Part shown: positions 32,686 through 40,758 of the stretch, one piece after another
Numbering within the stretch: position 1 is the first letter of the stretch
Layout of the letters: each line of letters starts with the position of its first letter
NCBI GenBank assembly: GCA_005776945.1
Contig: SXOB01000003.1
Coordinates: 62,001-126,000, forward strand
DNA from: Pseudomonadota bacterium
GTDB taxonomy: Bacteria; Myxococcota_A; UBA796; GCA-2862545
Length of the DNA: 64,000 nt
Reading direction: 5' to 3'
Translations under genes and position numbers: made by a program
The notes under the pieces: model-generated
The model's database searches: none
Told to the model about the DNA's origin: nothing
The model's input: the letters and a program-made list of their open reading frames with translations, nothing else

Positions 32686-35546
32686 GGGAGCCTTGACTCC
32701 ACGTCGCGCAGAACAGCGAGTCGCTCGTCGGCCTTGAGCGCCAGATCGCCGCGGGAGCGCGAGAGGACGTGAGATTTGTATTGGGCCCAGGAGCGTTGGG
32801 CGGCGGCAAGCGCATCGCGGTCGGAGCCCTCTGAGTCGTAGAAGCGCCCCGACCAAGCGCCCGCTTGGATTTCGTAGATCATCGCGCGGCGCGTAAAAAT
32901 CAGGTCGGAGGGCATTCGGGCCCAGTGCATTTCAGCAGTCGCGGTGCGATCGAGGGCCAAGCGCCAATTGCGGTCGCGAAGCGCAATCTCGGCGGCTTCA
33001 ACGAGCAATTCCGGGCGGTACCGATTCTCGGGAACCTCCAGGATTCGCTGCAGGACCGCATTGCGCTCTGCGGTGGCGCCACGACCCTTCGCATCTTGGT
33101 AGAGCAACGTCTGGGCGCGCGTGTAGTCGGGGTCCGCGACGGGAACGACGCTCAGTACGGCACGGTCCGCGGGGGTCAGCGCGCCGCGTACAGAGCGTTC
33201 CCCGACGCCGGTGAGCCCCGCAAGGGCGGAGACCGCGGCGACCAGGCCGGCCGGGTCTTCGGTCAGCACGGTCTCCTTGGACGCGGGCGGTGCCGTGATC
33301 CGGGCCGGCGCGGCCGGCGCCGGCCGAGCGGGCGTCGTCGTGCGTGCCGCAGCGGTGGGCACCACCGGGGGCGCAGCCCGGTGTGGCGGAGTGGCGGCCG
33401 GCGGCCTTGGCGCCGGCGCTGGCTTGGGCGCTTCAGCGATCGCCGGCTTGGCCACCGGCGGCGAAGGCGTGGGTGGTGGCGGCGGTGCTTTGGCGACGGG
33501 CGCCGGTGGCGGGGGTGCCATTGCGGCCGGCGGCGGAGCCGGCGCCACCGGAGGCACGGGCGGAGGTTCGGCGACGGCGACGGCTTCGGGACGAGACGCT
33601 ACGGGCTCGGAGGCGGAGAGCCTCGGGGCCGGGGGCACGGGCCGTGCCGGCGGCGATGCGGGTTGCGATGAGACGTCGGCGGACGGGCTGGAGGAACGAC
33701 CGAGGCTGACCACCCCGACCACCCCGCTGGCGAACAGGCCTGCGCACAGGATGGCGGCCACGGCGACGCCGCCAGCGGCCCATAGCGCCCAAGGCGTGGT
33801 GGGGCGTTGCCGGTCCCACTCCGCCTCGAAGTCGGCGTGTCGTGGCGGGACGGGCGTTCGCGTCCGGGTGTCGAGTCGGGGAGGCAATGGGATGGGTGTC
33901 GGCGGACGCACATCGGTGCGCTGCTCGTCAAAGGCCGAGGCATCGACGCCAGGTTCGGCGTCGGGTCGTCCCTTCTTCTTGCGCTGCCGCTTCGACGTCA
34001 GCTCGTCCGTAGCCAATGGCTTGGGGGGAGGAGGCATCTGGGCCACGGCCCGGGTCGGCGGCGCCTCGTCGAAGGCGTCGGGCGGCGGCTCGGTCTCTGG
34101 CAGCGGGCGAGCCTGCACGGCGGTTTTCGCCGCCTCCCCTTCCTGTTCGGAGCCCGTTGGCGGCATGGAGGGGGCAACCAATCGCTCTTGCATCGCCTCG
34201 GCGACGTCACTCTGGAATGCGACTTCTTCGGTCGGTTGAATGGGCGTCGAGGTGTCGACGAAGCCGTTGGTCGGGAGGCTGCTTTCGATCTCGTGAAGGT
34301 CGGACGGCAGGGACGCGGGGAGGCCGTCCATCGGGTCAGGCACGAACGCGGCTTCGGGGACCGCGGGCGGAGGCACAGGCGTTTCGTGGTCCTCGCGTGT
34401 GAACCAGCGCTCCGCTGCGGGCGCCGGGGTCGGGTCGCGCTTGAGTGCGGTGATTTCTTCGCCCTCAAAGTCGCCGCCCCAGGACCGGGATGGCGGGGGA
34501 GTCGGGGTAGGGACTACGCGGCGTCCCATGGGCGTAGGGGCGACGCCAGCGCCCATTGGACCCAGGTCATTGAGCGGAATTGGCGGCTGCAGGCTGAGGG
34601 CCGGGTCGGGTCCTTGGATGGCGTTCGCGGCAAAGGCTGGGGCCAGGAATTCGCGCGTGTCGTCGATGATTCGCGCAAAGCTGAAGCCCGCCATGAGGCC
34701 TCGGAGGTCCTCACGCAGGACGAAGGCCCTTTGGTAGCGATGGCGCGGATTGAGGCTCAGCGCGCGGTACAAGACCTTGTCGAGGCCCGGCAGCGCTTCC
34801 TTGACCTCAAGGAGTTGCGTCGTGACTTCGGCCCGCCGGACCTTTTGGATGATGCCGAGGCTCGATTCGCCGGCAAACATCGGGCGAAGCGTCAGCATCT
34901 CGAACAGGACGGCCCCGAGCGAAAAGATGTCGGTGGCGGGCGTCAGCTTTTGGTCCGCGTGCGTCTGTTCGGGCGACAGGTACTCGAGCCGCGGCGTGGG
35001 AACGTTGGCGGAGCCAGCCGGCACCGCAGTGGGCGAGCGAAGCAGGCCATACTCACCGATGAGGACCTTGCCATCGGTCGTCAGCAGGATGGCTTCGGGC
35101 CGCATGGCGAGGTGAAGGACGCTGGCGTTGCCGCTGTCCGCCCCCGAGCGGCTGTGCAGCGCTTCGAGGCCGTTGCATACCTGCGTTGCGAGGTTGAGAA
35201 ATACGTTGCGCGGAATCTGAGTTTCAGTTCGGCGGCAATGGTCCAACAACGCTTGCAAGTCGATGGCGTCGACGCCGTCGGAGATCAGGTAGCGCTCGTC
35301 GTTGATGTTGAGCTGGTCGAGGACGGGGACCAGCACAGGGTGCCGGATCGCGGCCAAGTCGCGCAGGCGGGACTCAATGCCCGGACCACGGGTGGGGTCC
35401 TTCGTGATCCAAGGGAGAACGAGCCTCGCGATGACCTGCTTTCCGGCTGGCTCGTCGAGGATCGCGGCGAAAGATTCGGTCACACCGTCAGTGCCGAGCT
35501 TGCGCATGAGGGTCAGCGGACCGACCTTCCGTGGCAGCAGAACCAT
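32682..35546 (-). CDS. Transmembrane Ser/Thr pseudokinase with periplasmic helical domain
   Basis: 954 residues from ATG 35546; a further 164 upstream codons read as non-coding. Residues about 8-285 are a Hanks-type kinase fold by layout (RHPVLVPVLDQ, YLSPEQTHADQKLTPATDIFSLGAVLFEMLT as the APE/DxWSxG region). The catalytic residues are lost: the beta3 Lys is Arg41, HRDLKPEN reads HLAMRPEA (145-152, catalytic Asp replaced by Ala147, Asn by Ala152) and DFG reads EYG (165-167). There follow a Pro-rich acidic linker (about 320-580), one membrane helix (about 590-620), a long Pro/Ala-rich periplasmic stretch, and a C-terminal helical TPR-like domain (about 790-954). It is first in the peptide-importer unit. 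A phosphate-independent scaffold or sensor is likely. Confidence 0.9.
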   Translation of the reverse strand: MVLLPRKVGPLTLMRKLGTDGVTESFAAILDEPAGKQVIARLVLPWITKDPTRGPGIESRLRDLAAIRHPVLVPVLDQLNINDERYLISDGVDAIDLQALLDHCRRTETQIPRNVFLNLATQVCNGLEALHSRSGADSGNASVLHLAMRPEAILLTTDGKVLIGEYGLLRSPTAVPAGSANVPTPRLEYLSPEQTHADQKLTPATDIFSLGAVLFEMLTLRPMFAGESSLGIIQKVRRAEVTTQLLEVKEALPGLDKVLYRALSLNPRHRYQRAFVLREDLRGLMAGFSFARIIDDTREFLAPAFAANAIQGPDPALSLQPPIPLNDLGPMGAGVAPTPMGRRVVPTPTPPPSRSWGGDFEGEEITALKRDPTPAPAAERWFTREDHETPVPPPAVPEAAFVPDPMDGLPASLPSDLHEIESSLPTNGFVDTSTPIQPTEEVAFQSDVAEAMQERLVAPSMPPTGSEQEGEAAKTAVQARPLPETEPPPDAFDEAPPTRAVAQMPPPPKPLATDELTSKRQRKKKGRPDAEPGVDASAFDEQRTDVRPPTPIPLPPRLDTRTRTPVPPRHADFEAEWDRQRPTTPWALWAAGGVAVAAILCAGLFASGVVGVVSLGRSSSPSADVSSQPASPPARPVPPAPRLSASEPVASRPEAVAVAEPPPVPPVAPAPPPAAMAPPPPAPVAKAPPPPPTPSPPVAKPAIAEAPKPAPAPRPPAATPPHRAAPPVVPTAAARTTTPARPAPAAPARITAPPASKETVLTEDPAGLVAAVSALAGLTGVGERSVRGALTPADRAVLSVVPVADPDYTRAQTLLYQDAKGRGATAERNAVLQRILEVPENRYRPELLVEAAEIALRDRNWRLALDRTATAEMHWARMPSDLIFTRRAMIYEIQAGAWSGRFYDSEGSDRDALAAAQRSWAQYKSHVLSRSRGDLALKADERLAVLRDVESRLP

Positions 35547-35627
35547 CCTGGGGGCTCCAGCACCGGACTCGCCCGGTCGCTGGCCCAGGCTATCACCCAG
35601 CGAGGTAGGGGCAAGCTGCGAGGTTGG

Positions 35628-36086
35628 ATGGTGACGCGCGCGTTGGCGGTCCTGATCATCGTGCTGGCCGGCTGCGGTCGCCGGTTGACGGGCTTGATCT
35701 CGCCGGGCGACCTCGGTCCCCGCCTGACGACGCCAGAGGGGCGCGAATTGAGCTTGATCGTCGAGGGCGACGCCCGCGGCCTGGGCGCGCTTTCGGGTTG
35801 GCTCGTCGAGGTGAGAGGGGCACGTGCGTTTGGCGCCGTTCGCGTGGCGGATTGGAGCATCGTCAGCGGGCCAGCGGACCTTCCGGCCTACGTGGGGCGG
35901 CTCGAGCGACGCGGGCTCATGTGGGGCTTGACGGACCGGTCCACGGGCGCGTTCGTCGTGTTCGAGGGGTGGCCCGAGCTGCCTGTGGGCGCGCTTGTGG
36001 CAGTCGAGGGGTGGATCGACGGACCGCACCGCGTACACGTCGTGGCCGTGACCGTGTTGCGGCCGCCGGACGGCGCGGGCGGTTAG
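35628..36086 (+). CDS. Small lipoprotein of unknown function
   Basis: 152 residues. ATG 35628 with GAGG upstream; signal MVTRALAVLIIVLAGC with lipobox Cys16. The mature part is compact and beta-rich (GRELSLIVEGDARGLGALSGWLVEVRG, AFVVFEGWPELPVGALVAVEGWIDG), and could be an OB-fold-like domain, but I do not recognise a family. It is divergent from the pseudokinase (81 bp between starts) and ends 23 bp before purH, with which it may be co-transcribed. Confidence 0.78.
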   Translation: MVTRALAVLIIVLAGCGRRLTGLISPGDLGPRLTTPEGRELSLIVEGDARGLGALSGWLVEVRGARAFGAVRVADWSIVSGPADLPAYVGRLERRGLMWGLTDRSTGAFVVFEGWPELPVGALVAVEGWIDGPHRVHVVAVTVLRPPDGAGG

Positions 36087-36109
36087 CGCCGGCCCCTCTG
36101 GGAGGGCGC

Positions 36110-37642
36110 GTGCGCGCGGCGCTTCTGTCGGTGTCGGACAAGTCGGGACTGGAACCCTTGGCGACGGCGCTGGTCGCGTCTGGCTACGTGCTGCTGTCGA
36201 CCGGAGGGACCGCGAAGGCCCTGCGGGCGGCGGGCCTGGACGTCGTGGACGTCGCCTCTTTCACGGGCGCACCGGAGATGATGGACGGCCGAGTCAAGAC
36301 CCTTCACCCCAAGGTGCATGGCGGGATTCTCGCCCGTCGCGACCGGGATGAGGGGGAGATGGCGGCCCACGGCATCGTCCCCATCGACGTTGTCGTTGCC
36401 AACCTGTACCCTTTCGAGCGGACGGCGGGTGGGTCGGCCAGCCGCGACGCGATTGTCGAGGAGATCGACATCGGCGGCCCGGCCATGGTCCGCGCCGCGG
36501 CGAAGAACCACCGTTGGGTCACCGTCGTCGTGGATCCGGCCGACTATGGCCGCGTCATCGGGGCCCTCGGCCAGGGCGGAGCGGGCGAGGAACTGCGCCG
36601 AGAACTCGCAGCGCGGGCCTTTCGCCACACGTCACGGTACGACGCCGTCGTGGCCCGATGGATGGGCGGCGACGGCTACCCGGAGGAGTTTGCGCTGCCC
36701 TTGCGGTTGCGTCAGCCGCTTCGGTACGGTGAAAACCCCCATCAGCGAGCCGCGTTCTATGACGATGGCGAGGCAGGCGGGAGGTCGCTCGCTCGCGCGA
36801 TTTGGCACGGCGGAAAGTCGCCAAGCTTCAACAACCTGGCGGACCTGGACGCCGCCGTACGGTCGGTGTTCGAATTCGCTGAACCGGCTTGCTGCATCGT
36901 CAAGCACATGAATCCGTGTGGGCTGGCAACGGGGCAGGATATGGCGAGCGCATATGAAGGCGCATTGGCCGGGGACCCCGTCAGCGCTTTTGGCGGAATC
37001 GTCGCTTACAATCGTCCTTTCGATGTCGACGCGATGAAGGCGCTGCGGCAGTCGAAGGTGTTCTTCGAGGTGTTGGCCGCACCGGGTTTTGAACCCCTCG
37101 CGCTCGAGCGTTTGTTGGCGACCCGAAAGGACCTACGGGTGGTCGAATTGCCCGGCGATTGGGCAGAAGGCCGGCCCGGTGGGGCCGACGCGCGCCGAAT
37201 TCAAGGTGGGTGGCTGATTCAATCCTGGGACCATGGCGCGGAACCCGGCTGGGAGGTGCGCAGCGCGCGCGCGCCTACGCCAGAGGAGGATGCGGCCCTG
37301 CGATTCGCTTGGCGAGTCGTGCGCTCCGTCAAATCGAACGGGATTGCATTTGCCGTGTCTGTCGATGGCGGTCACCGGCTCAACGGGGTGGGCGCCGGCC
37401 AAATGAGCCGGGTCGACAGCGTGAAGTTGGCCGTCGCCAAGGCGACGGTGCCCGTCGCCGGAAATGTGCTGGCGTCGGACGCCTTTTTCCCGTTCGCGGA
37501 CGGGGTTCGAGTGGCGCTTGATGCCGGAATCACGGCCATCGTCCAGCCTGGCGGCTCGATGCGTGACGACGAGATCATCGCCGCGGCCGATGCAGCGGGC
37601 GCCGCCCTCGTCTTCACCGGCGTCCGCCACTTCCGGCACTGA
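36110..37642 (+). CDS. purH: Bifunctional AICAR transformylase/IMP cyclohydrolase
   Basis: 510 residues from GTG 36110 with SD GGGAGGG. It catalyses the last two steps to IMP in purine synthesis. The cyclohydrolase domain comes first (SVSDKSGLEPLATALVASGY, STGGTAKAL, GRVKTLHPKVHGGIL). The transformylase domain has RYGENPHQRAAFY and the catalytic KHMNPCG, and the C-terminus has MSRVDSVKLAV, ASDAFFPFADGV and QPGGSMRDDE. All motifs are intact and the length is normal. purD begins 7 nt later, forming a two-gene purine operon. Confidence 0.97.
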   Translation: MRAALLSVSDKSGLEPLATALVASGYVLLSTGGTAKALRAAGLDVVDVASFTGAPEMMDGRVKTLHPKVHGGILARRDRDEGEMAAHGIVPIDVVVANLYPFERTAGGSASRDAIVEEIDIGGPAMVRAAAKNHRWVTVVVDPADYGRVIGALGQGGAGEELRRELAARAFRHTSRYDAVVARWMGGDGYPEEFALPLRLRQPLRYGENPHQRAAFYDDGEAGGRSLARAIWHGGKSPSFNNLADLDAAVRSVFEFAEPACCIVKHMNPCGLATGQDMASAYEGALAGDPVSAFGGIVAYNRPFDVDAMKALRQSKVFFEVLAAPGFEPLALERLLATRKDLRVVELPGDWAEGRPGGADARRIQGGWLIQSWDHGAEPGWEVRSARAPTPEEDAALRFAWRVVRSVKSNGIAFAVSVDGGHRLNGVGAGQMSRVDSVKLAVAKATVPVAGNVLASDAFFPFADGVRVALDAGITAIVQPGGSMRDDEIIAAADAAGAALVFTGVRHFRH

Positions 37643-37649
37643 GGTCGCC

Positions 37650-38906
37650 ATGCGCATCGGCATCGTGGGAAATGGGGGCCGCGAAGCTGCGCTCGCCTGG
37701 CGCCTGTCCCGTAGTCCTTCGGTCTCGGAACTCGTCGCGTTGTCCGCGGGGGACGGGTGGCCAGCGGGTACGCGTATGGCGGCTGCATCGGATGTCGCGG
37801 GGCAGGTCGGGGCGGCCGTCGCTCTCGGCCTCGACCTCGTCGTCGTCGGCCCCGAAGGCCCCCTTGCGGAGGGGCTCGTCGACCGTCTGCAAGGGGCTGG
37901 GATCGTCGCCTTTGGCCCAAGCGCGGCTGCCGCCCGTCTCGAATCGAGCAAGGCGTTCGCCAAAGAAGTGATGGCAGCGGCGTCGGTGCCGACGGCGGAG
38001 GCCGTCCTTGTCGACGCGTCCGATCCCCAGTCCGTCGCTCGGGGTCGCGAGCGGTGCCGTCGCGGTGGGGTGGTGGTGAAAGCCGACGGCCTTGCGGCGG
38101 GCAAAGGCGTGGTCGTTGCGCCTGACGCCCGCGATGCGCTGGCCGCGCTGGACGCCATGTTGGCCGGGCAGTTTGGCGACGCGGCGCAGGCGATTGTCCT
38201 CGAGGACTTGCTCGAGGGCCCCGAGGTGAGCGTCTTCGGGCTGTCGGACGGCGAACGCGTGGTGGGCCTCGTGAGCGCGCAGGACCACAAGCGCGTAGGC
38301 GAGGGCGACGTGGGACCCAATACGGGGGGGATGGGCGCCATTGCACCCTGCCCGTTGGTGGACGCCGAAGGCGTCGCCCATCTCGTGCGAACGGTCCATG
38401 CGCCGGTGGTCGCGGAAATGGCTCGCCGCGGCACGCCCTTCCGCGGGGTCCTCTATGCGGGCCTGATGATGACACCTGCCGGCCCCAGGGTGTTGGAATT
38501 CAACACGCGTTTCGGCGACCCGGAATGCCAAGTGCTCATGGCGACCTGGGCGGACGACCCGGTTCCATGGCTGTTGGGCGCCGCAAACGGGCGACTGCCA
38601 TCTGGGCAGCCCCGTTTCTTGGGCGCCGCATGTTGTGTCGTGCTCGCCTCGCCAGGGTACCCCGAGGGGTCGACCTCGGGCATCCCGGTGCCAGATCCCA
38701 TGGTGACCGACGATGTCGTCACCTTCGTGGCGGGAGCGCGTCGCGGACCCGACGGTCCATTGCGGACGTCGGGTGGACGGGTCACGGGCGTGACAGGAAT
38801 CGCAAGCGACTTGGTGGAGGCGAGGCGTCGCGCCATGGCCGCTCTGCCAAGCCAGACCTTTCCCGGCGCCGTCTTTCGCCGCGACATTGGGCTTCGTTGG
38901 ACCTGA
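37650..38906 (+). CDS. purD: Phosphoribosylamine-glycine ligase
   Basis: 418 residues. It condenses phosphoribosylamine with glycine using ATP (GARS). The N-terminus MRIGIVGNGGREAALAW is the family's G-x-GGREHAL motif with Ala in place of His. The ATP-grasp domain has VVVKADGLAAGKGVVV and DHKRVGEGDVGPNTGGMGA. VLEFNTRFGDPECQ is the metal-binding strand. A C-terminal RGG-type subdomain follows (FVAGARRGPDGPLRTSGGRV). The upstream purH stop is 7 nt away and the stop overlaps the putative start of the methyltransferase. Confidence 0.96.
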   Translation: MRIGIVGNGGREAALAWRLSRSPSVSELVALSAGDGWPAGTRMAAASDVAGQVGAAVALGLDLVVVGPEGPLAEGLVDRLQGAGIVAFGPSAAAARLESSKAFAKEVMAAASVPTAEAVLVDASDPQSVARGRERCRRGGVVVKADGLAAGKGVVVAPDARDALAALDAMLAGQFGDAAQAIVLEDLLEGPEVSVFGLSDGERVVGLVSAQDHKRVGEGDVGPNTGGMGAIAPCPLVDAEGVAHLVRTVHAPVVAEMARRGTPFRGVLYAGLMMTPAGPRVLEFNTRFGDPECQVLMATWADDPVPWLLGAANGRLPSGQPRFLGAACCVVLASPGYPEGSTSGIPVPDPMVTDDVVTFVAGARRGPDGPLRTSGGRVTGVTGIASDLVEARRRAMAALPSQTFPGAVFRRDIGLRWT

Positions 38907-39559
38907 CGGTCGAGCGTCCGGCGGAAGGTCTGCACGTCGCCCAGCCGCGCAAGGGCTTTCGCTACGGTTCGGAGGCGTTCTGGATGGCGGGTCGCGCGCT
39001 GGAGGAAGCGCCAAGGACCGCCCTCGATCTCGGCGCAGGTAGCGGCATTGTCGGCGCGCTGATGGCCGCTGCCGGCGTCGAGGTCGTCGGTATCGAGCGC
39101 GATGCTGCGTGGGCGGAGGCGTGGGCCACGACGCTCCGGTCTCCGGCCCTTCGGGGCCGGTTGCGCCTTGTCGTTGCGGAGGTGGGGAGCTGGGCTGAGG
39201 GGCCCTACGACGCCGTCGTCGCCAACCCGCCGTGGTTTCGGGACGACCAGGGCCCGGCGTCGCCCCTCCCGCGGCGCTCCGGGGCCAGGACGGCGGAAGC
39301 GGCGATGTTGTCCCGATTCCACGACGCCGCCCGCCGCGCGGTGGCGCCAACAGGGTGCATCTGGTTCGTGATTCCGGCGGCGCGGCGGGGCGACCTGCCC
39401 GATGCGGACGTGTGCGTCCTCATTGGCGCGAGGATCGCGCTGCTCGGTTGGGGCGGGCCAAGGCGCGGATCGTTCGCCGCGTCAGAGTCCGATCCGCTCG
39501 TCCAGGGCTGGGTCGCGCGGGCGCGCGGTGGTCGACCGGCGTCGAGCGGCCGAGGTTAG
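38897..39559 (+). CDS. Class I SAM methyltransferase, TrmN6/YfiC-like
   Basis: About 220 residues. The start is uncertain: TTG 38897 (overlapping purD by 10 bp) is used because the conserved RKGFRYGSEAFWMAG segment must be kept and no ATG or GTG precedes it. Motif I is ALDLGAGSGIVGALMAAAG, the acidic loop is VVGIERD, and the catalytic motif is VVANPPWF, the (N/D)PP(Y/F/W) of N6-adenine and glutamine methyltransferases. The layout resembles tRNA1(Val) A37 N6-methyltransferase. rRNA or other targets are possible. It is translationally linked to purD. Confidence 0.8.
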   Translation: MDLTVERPAEGLHVAQPRKGFRYGSEAFWMAGRALEEAPRTALDLGAGSGIVGALMAAAGVEVVGIERDAAWAEAWATTLRSPALRGRLRLVVAEVGSWAEGPYDAVVANPPWFRDDQGPASPLPRRSGARTAEAAMLSRFHDAARRAVAPTGCIWFVIPAARRGDLPDADVCVLIGARIALLGWGGPRRGSFAASESDPLVQGWVARARGGRPASSGRG

Positions 39560-39567
39560 GCGGACGG

Positions 39568-40101
39568 ATGACCTCGCTGCGGCTTCCCGTGAGGACCTTG
39601 CCCCCTTTGTTGGAGGGGGCCGACGCCGACGTGGGCTTGCGCCTAGGCGAGATTGTGAGGATGGCGGTCGAGCGCGGGGGAGCCCCTCCGGCGGCGGCCG
39701 TGCTCCGCTCGGACCGAACGGACATATTGCCGCTGGGTCCGGTCGCGACGGCTCGCCTTCCGATTCCGCAATTTTTGGCCGGATTGACTCGGTCGCGCCT
39801 CGAGGGGGCGGCAGACGTCGAAGCCGTGGCTTTGATCGGCCTGTTTCGGGCGGCGCGGCCGCAGGGAGAAGCCACGACGCGAGCTGTCACGTTCGTCGAA
39901 TGGCCGGACGGCCGGTGGTGGTTTTGGCATGCGGGTGCCGACGTCGGCCAGCGGGCTCTGATCGACGGCACCGACGTGGTGAAGTCCGCCTCGGATGGCG
40001 ACCCGTTGCCGGATCGCCTCGGGCGGTGGTGGAGCCTCGGAAGGCGCTTGGGGGTACACGTCGATTTCAACGTGCGCCCCAAGGTCTACGACGAGCACTA
40101 G
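39568..40101 (+). CDS. Conserved-looking hypothetical cytosolic protein
   Basis: 177 residues from ATG 39568, 9 nt after the methyltransferase stop. It has no signal peptide or membrane segment. Visible features are RLGEIVRMAVERGGAPPAAAVLRSD, VEWPDGRWWFWHAGADVGQRALIDG and WWSLGRRLGVHVDFNV, giving a Trp-rich, basic-acidic mixed protein. I do not recognise the family. It is the last gene of the purH-purD-methyltransferase run and is followed by a hairpin terminator. Confidence 0.72.
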   Translation: MTSLRLPVRTLPPLLEGADADVGLRLGEIVRMAVERGGAPPAAAVLRSDRTDILPLGPVATARLPIPQFLAGLTRSRLEGAADVEAVALIGLFRAARPQGEATTRAVTFVEWPDGRWWFWHAGADVGQRALIDGTDVVKSASDGDPLPDRLGRWWSLGRRLGVHVDFNVRPKVYDEH

Positions 40102-40112
40102 CACCGGTCATC

Positions 40113-40150
40113 ACGCTCGCCGGCACGCCAGCGAGCGTTTCGCCCTTTTG
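40113..40150 (+). terminator. Rho-independent-like terminator after the purH-purD run
   Basis: ACGCTCGC at 40113-40120 and GCGAGCGT at 40131-40138 form an 8-bp GC-rich stem with a 10-nt loop, followed by TTCGCCCTTTTG. It lies 12 nt after the stop of the hypothetical gene and before the convergent hsp20 stop, so it fits its position. Confidence 0.65.
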
Positions 40151-40195
40151 CAGCAGCCTGCTCGCCGCTCGTCGGCGTTCACCGTCTCGAAGGCG

Positions 40196-40585
40196 TCAGC
40201 TCTCGATCTTGATCTGACGAACCTGTCCCGTGCGCCGGGGCACGTGAAGGGAGAGCAGGCCAAGTTCCAGGCGCGCCTCGATGTGTTCCGGGTCGAGTTC
40301 CTCGCTGAGGCGGAACGTGCGCCGAAATCCGACCGTACCTCCGGCACGCTTGCCCTCGAGGACCAATTCCCCGCGTTCCTCGCGAACGCTGAGGTCGGCG
40401 GGTGAAACGCCGGGCAATTCGACCTGAATCGCGACACCGGATTCGGTCGCCTTGACGTCGACGAACGGGACGCGCCAGCTGACGCCATCGCGGGCAACGG
40501 CGGCGGCCGGCCCGTCAAACAGCGCGTCGACGTGGCGCGTCAGGCGGTCGAAATCGCGGAGCGAACGGGTGAGGGGGACGAGCAT
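40196..40585 (-). CDS. Small heat-shock protein, Hsp20/alpha-crystallin family
   Basis: 129 residues. ATG 40585 has SD AGGAG at good spacing; an upstream in-frame ATG would add 34 unlike residues from the leader. The alpha-crystallin domain spans about residues 35-122: VPFVDVKATESGVAIQVELPGVSPADLSV, GELVLEGKR, FRRTFRLSEELDPEHIEARLELGLLSLHVPR. It is an ATP-independent holdase. The conserved A-x-x-x-x-GVL reads ARLELGLL. The C-terminal I-x-I motif is present (QIKIES). The gene stands alone, with a long leader. Confidence 0.93.
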   Translation of the reverse strand: MLVPLTRSLRDFDRLTRHVDALFDGPAAAVARDGVSWRVPFVDVKATESGVAIQVELPGVSPADLSVREERGELVLEGKRAGGTVGFRRTFRLSEELDPEHIEARLELGLLSLHVPRRTGQVRQIKIES

Positions 40586-40619
40586 GGGGACTCCTAGCGG
40601 CGCCGAGGCAGCCGTAAAT

Positions 40620-40641
40620 ACCGGAAGATCCGGTGTTTTTT
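40620..40641 (+). terminator. Hairpin plus T-run in the hsp20 leader region
   Basis: ACCGGA (40620-40625), loop AGA, TCCGGT (40629-40634), G, then six T (40636-40641) has the form of a short rho-independent terminator on the plus strand. No plus-strand gene ends nearby, as the last ends at 40101 and already has its own terminator. On the minus strand the same hairpin lies in the hsp20 5' leader about 35 nt before the start codon, where it might be regulatory. Confidence 0.4.
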
Positions 40642-40676
40642 CGGTCGGCGCCACCGCGGCGCCGGCTGGTGCCCTC

Positions 40677-40704
40677 ATTTCAAGCACCGCCGGTCCGGCG
40701 TCAA
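40677..40704 (-). promoter_or_regulatory. Sigma-70-like promoter upstream of hsp20
   Basis: On the minus strand TTGACG (40704-40699) and TGAAAT (40682-40677) are 16 bp apart, a fair match to -35/-10 elements. No clear heat-shock sigma-32 or CIRCE element was found. The leader to the hsp20 ATG would be about 85 nt and includes the hairpin at 40620-40634. Confidence 0.35.
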
Positions 40705-40758
40705 GCGGGCAGATTCATTTTGCTGATTCGAGGGGCTTGTTGACGCCGCTTTCTGCGA

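Noticed and set aside
33807-35627. Plus-strand frame in front of the 35628 lipoprotein, suggesting a 759-residue protein
   Set aside because: It is antisense to the pseudokinase gene; the signal peptide and lipobox at 35628 show where the real gene starts.
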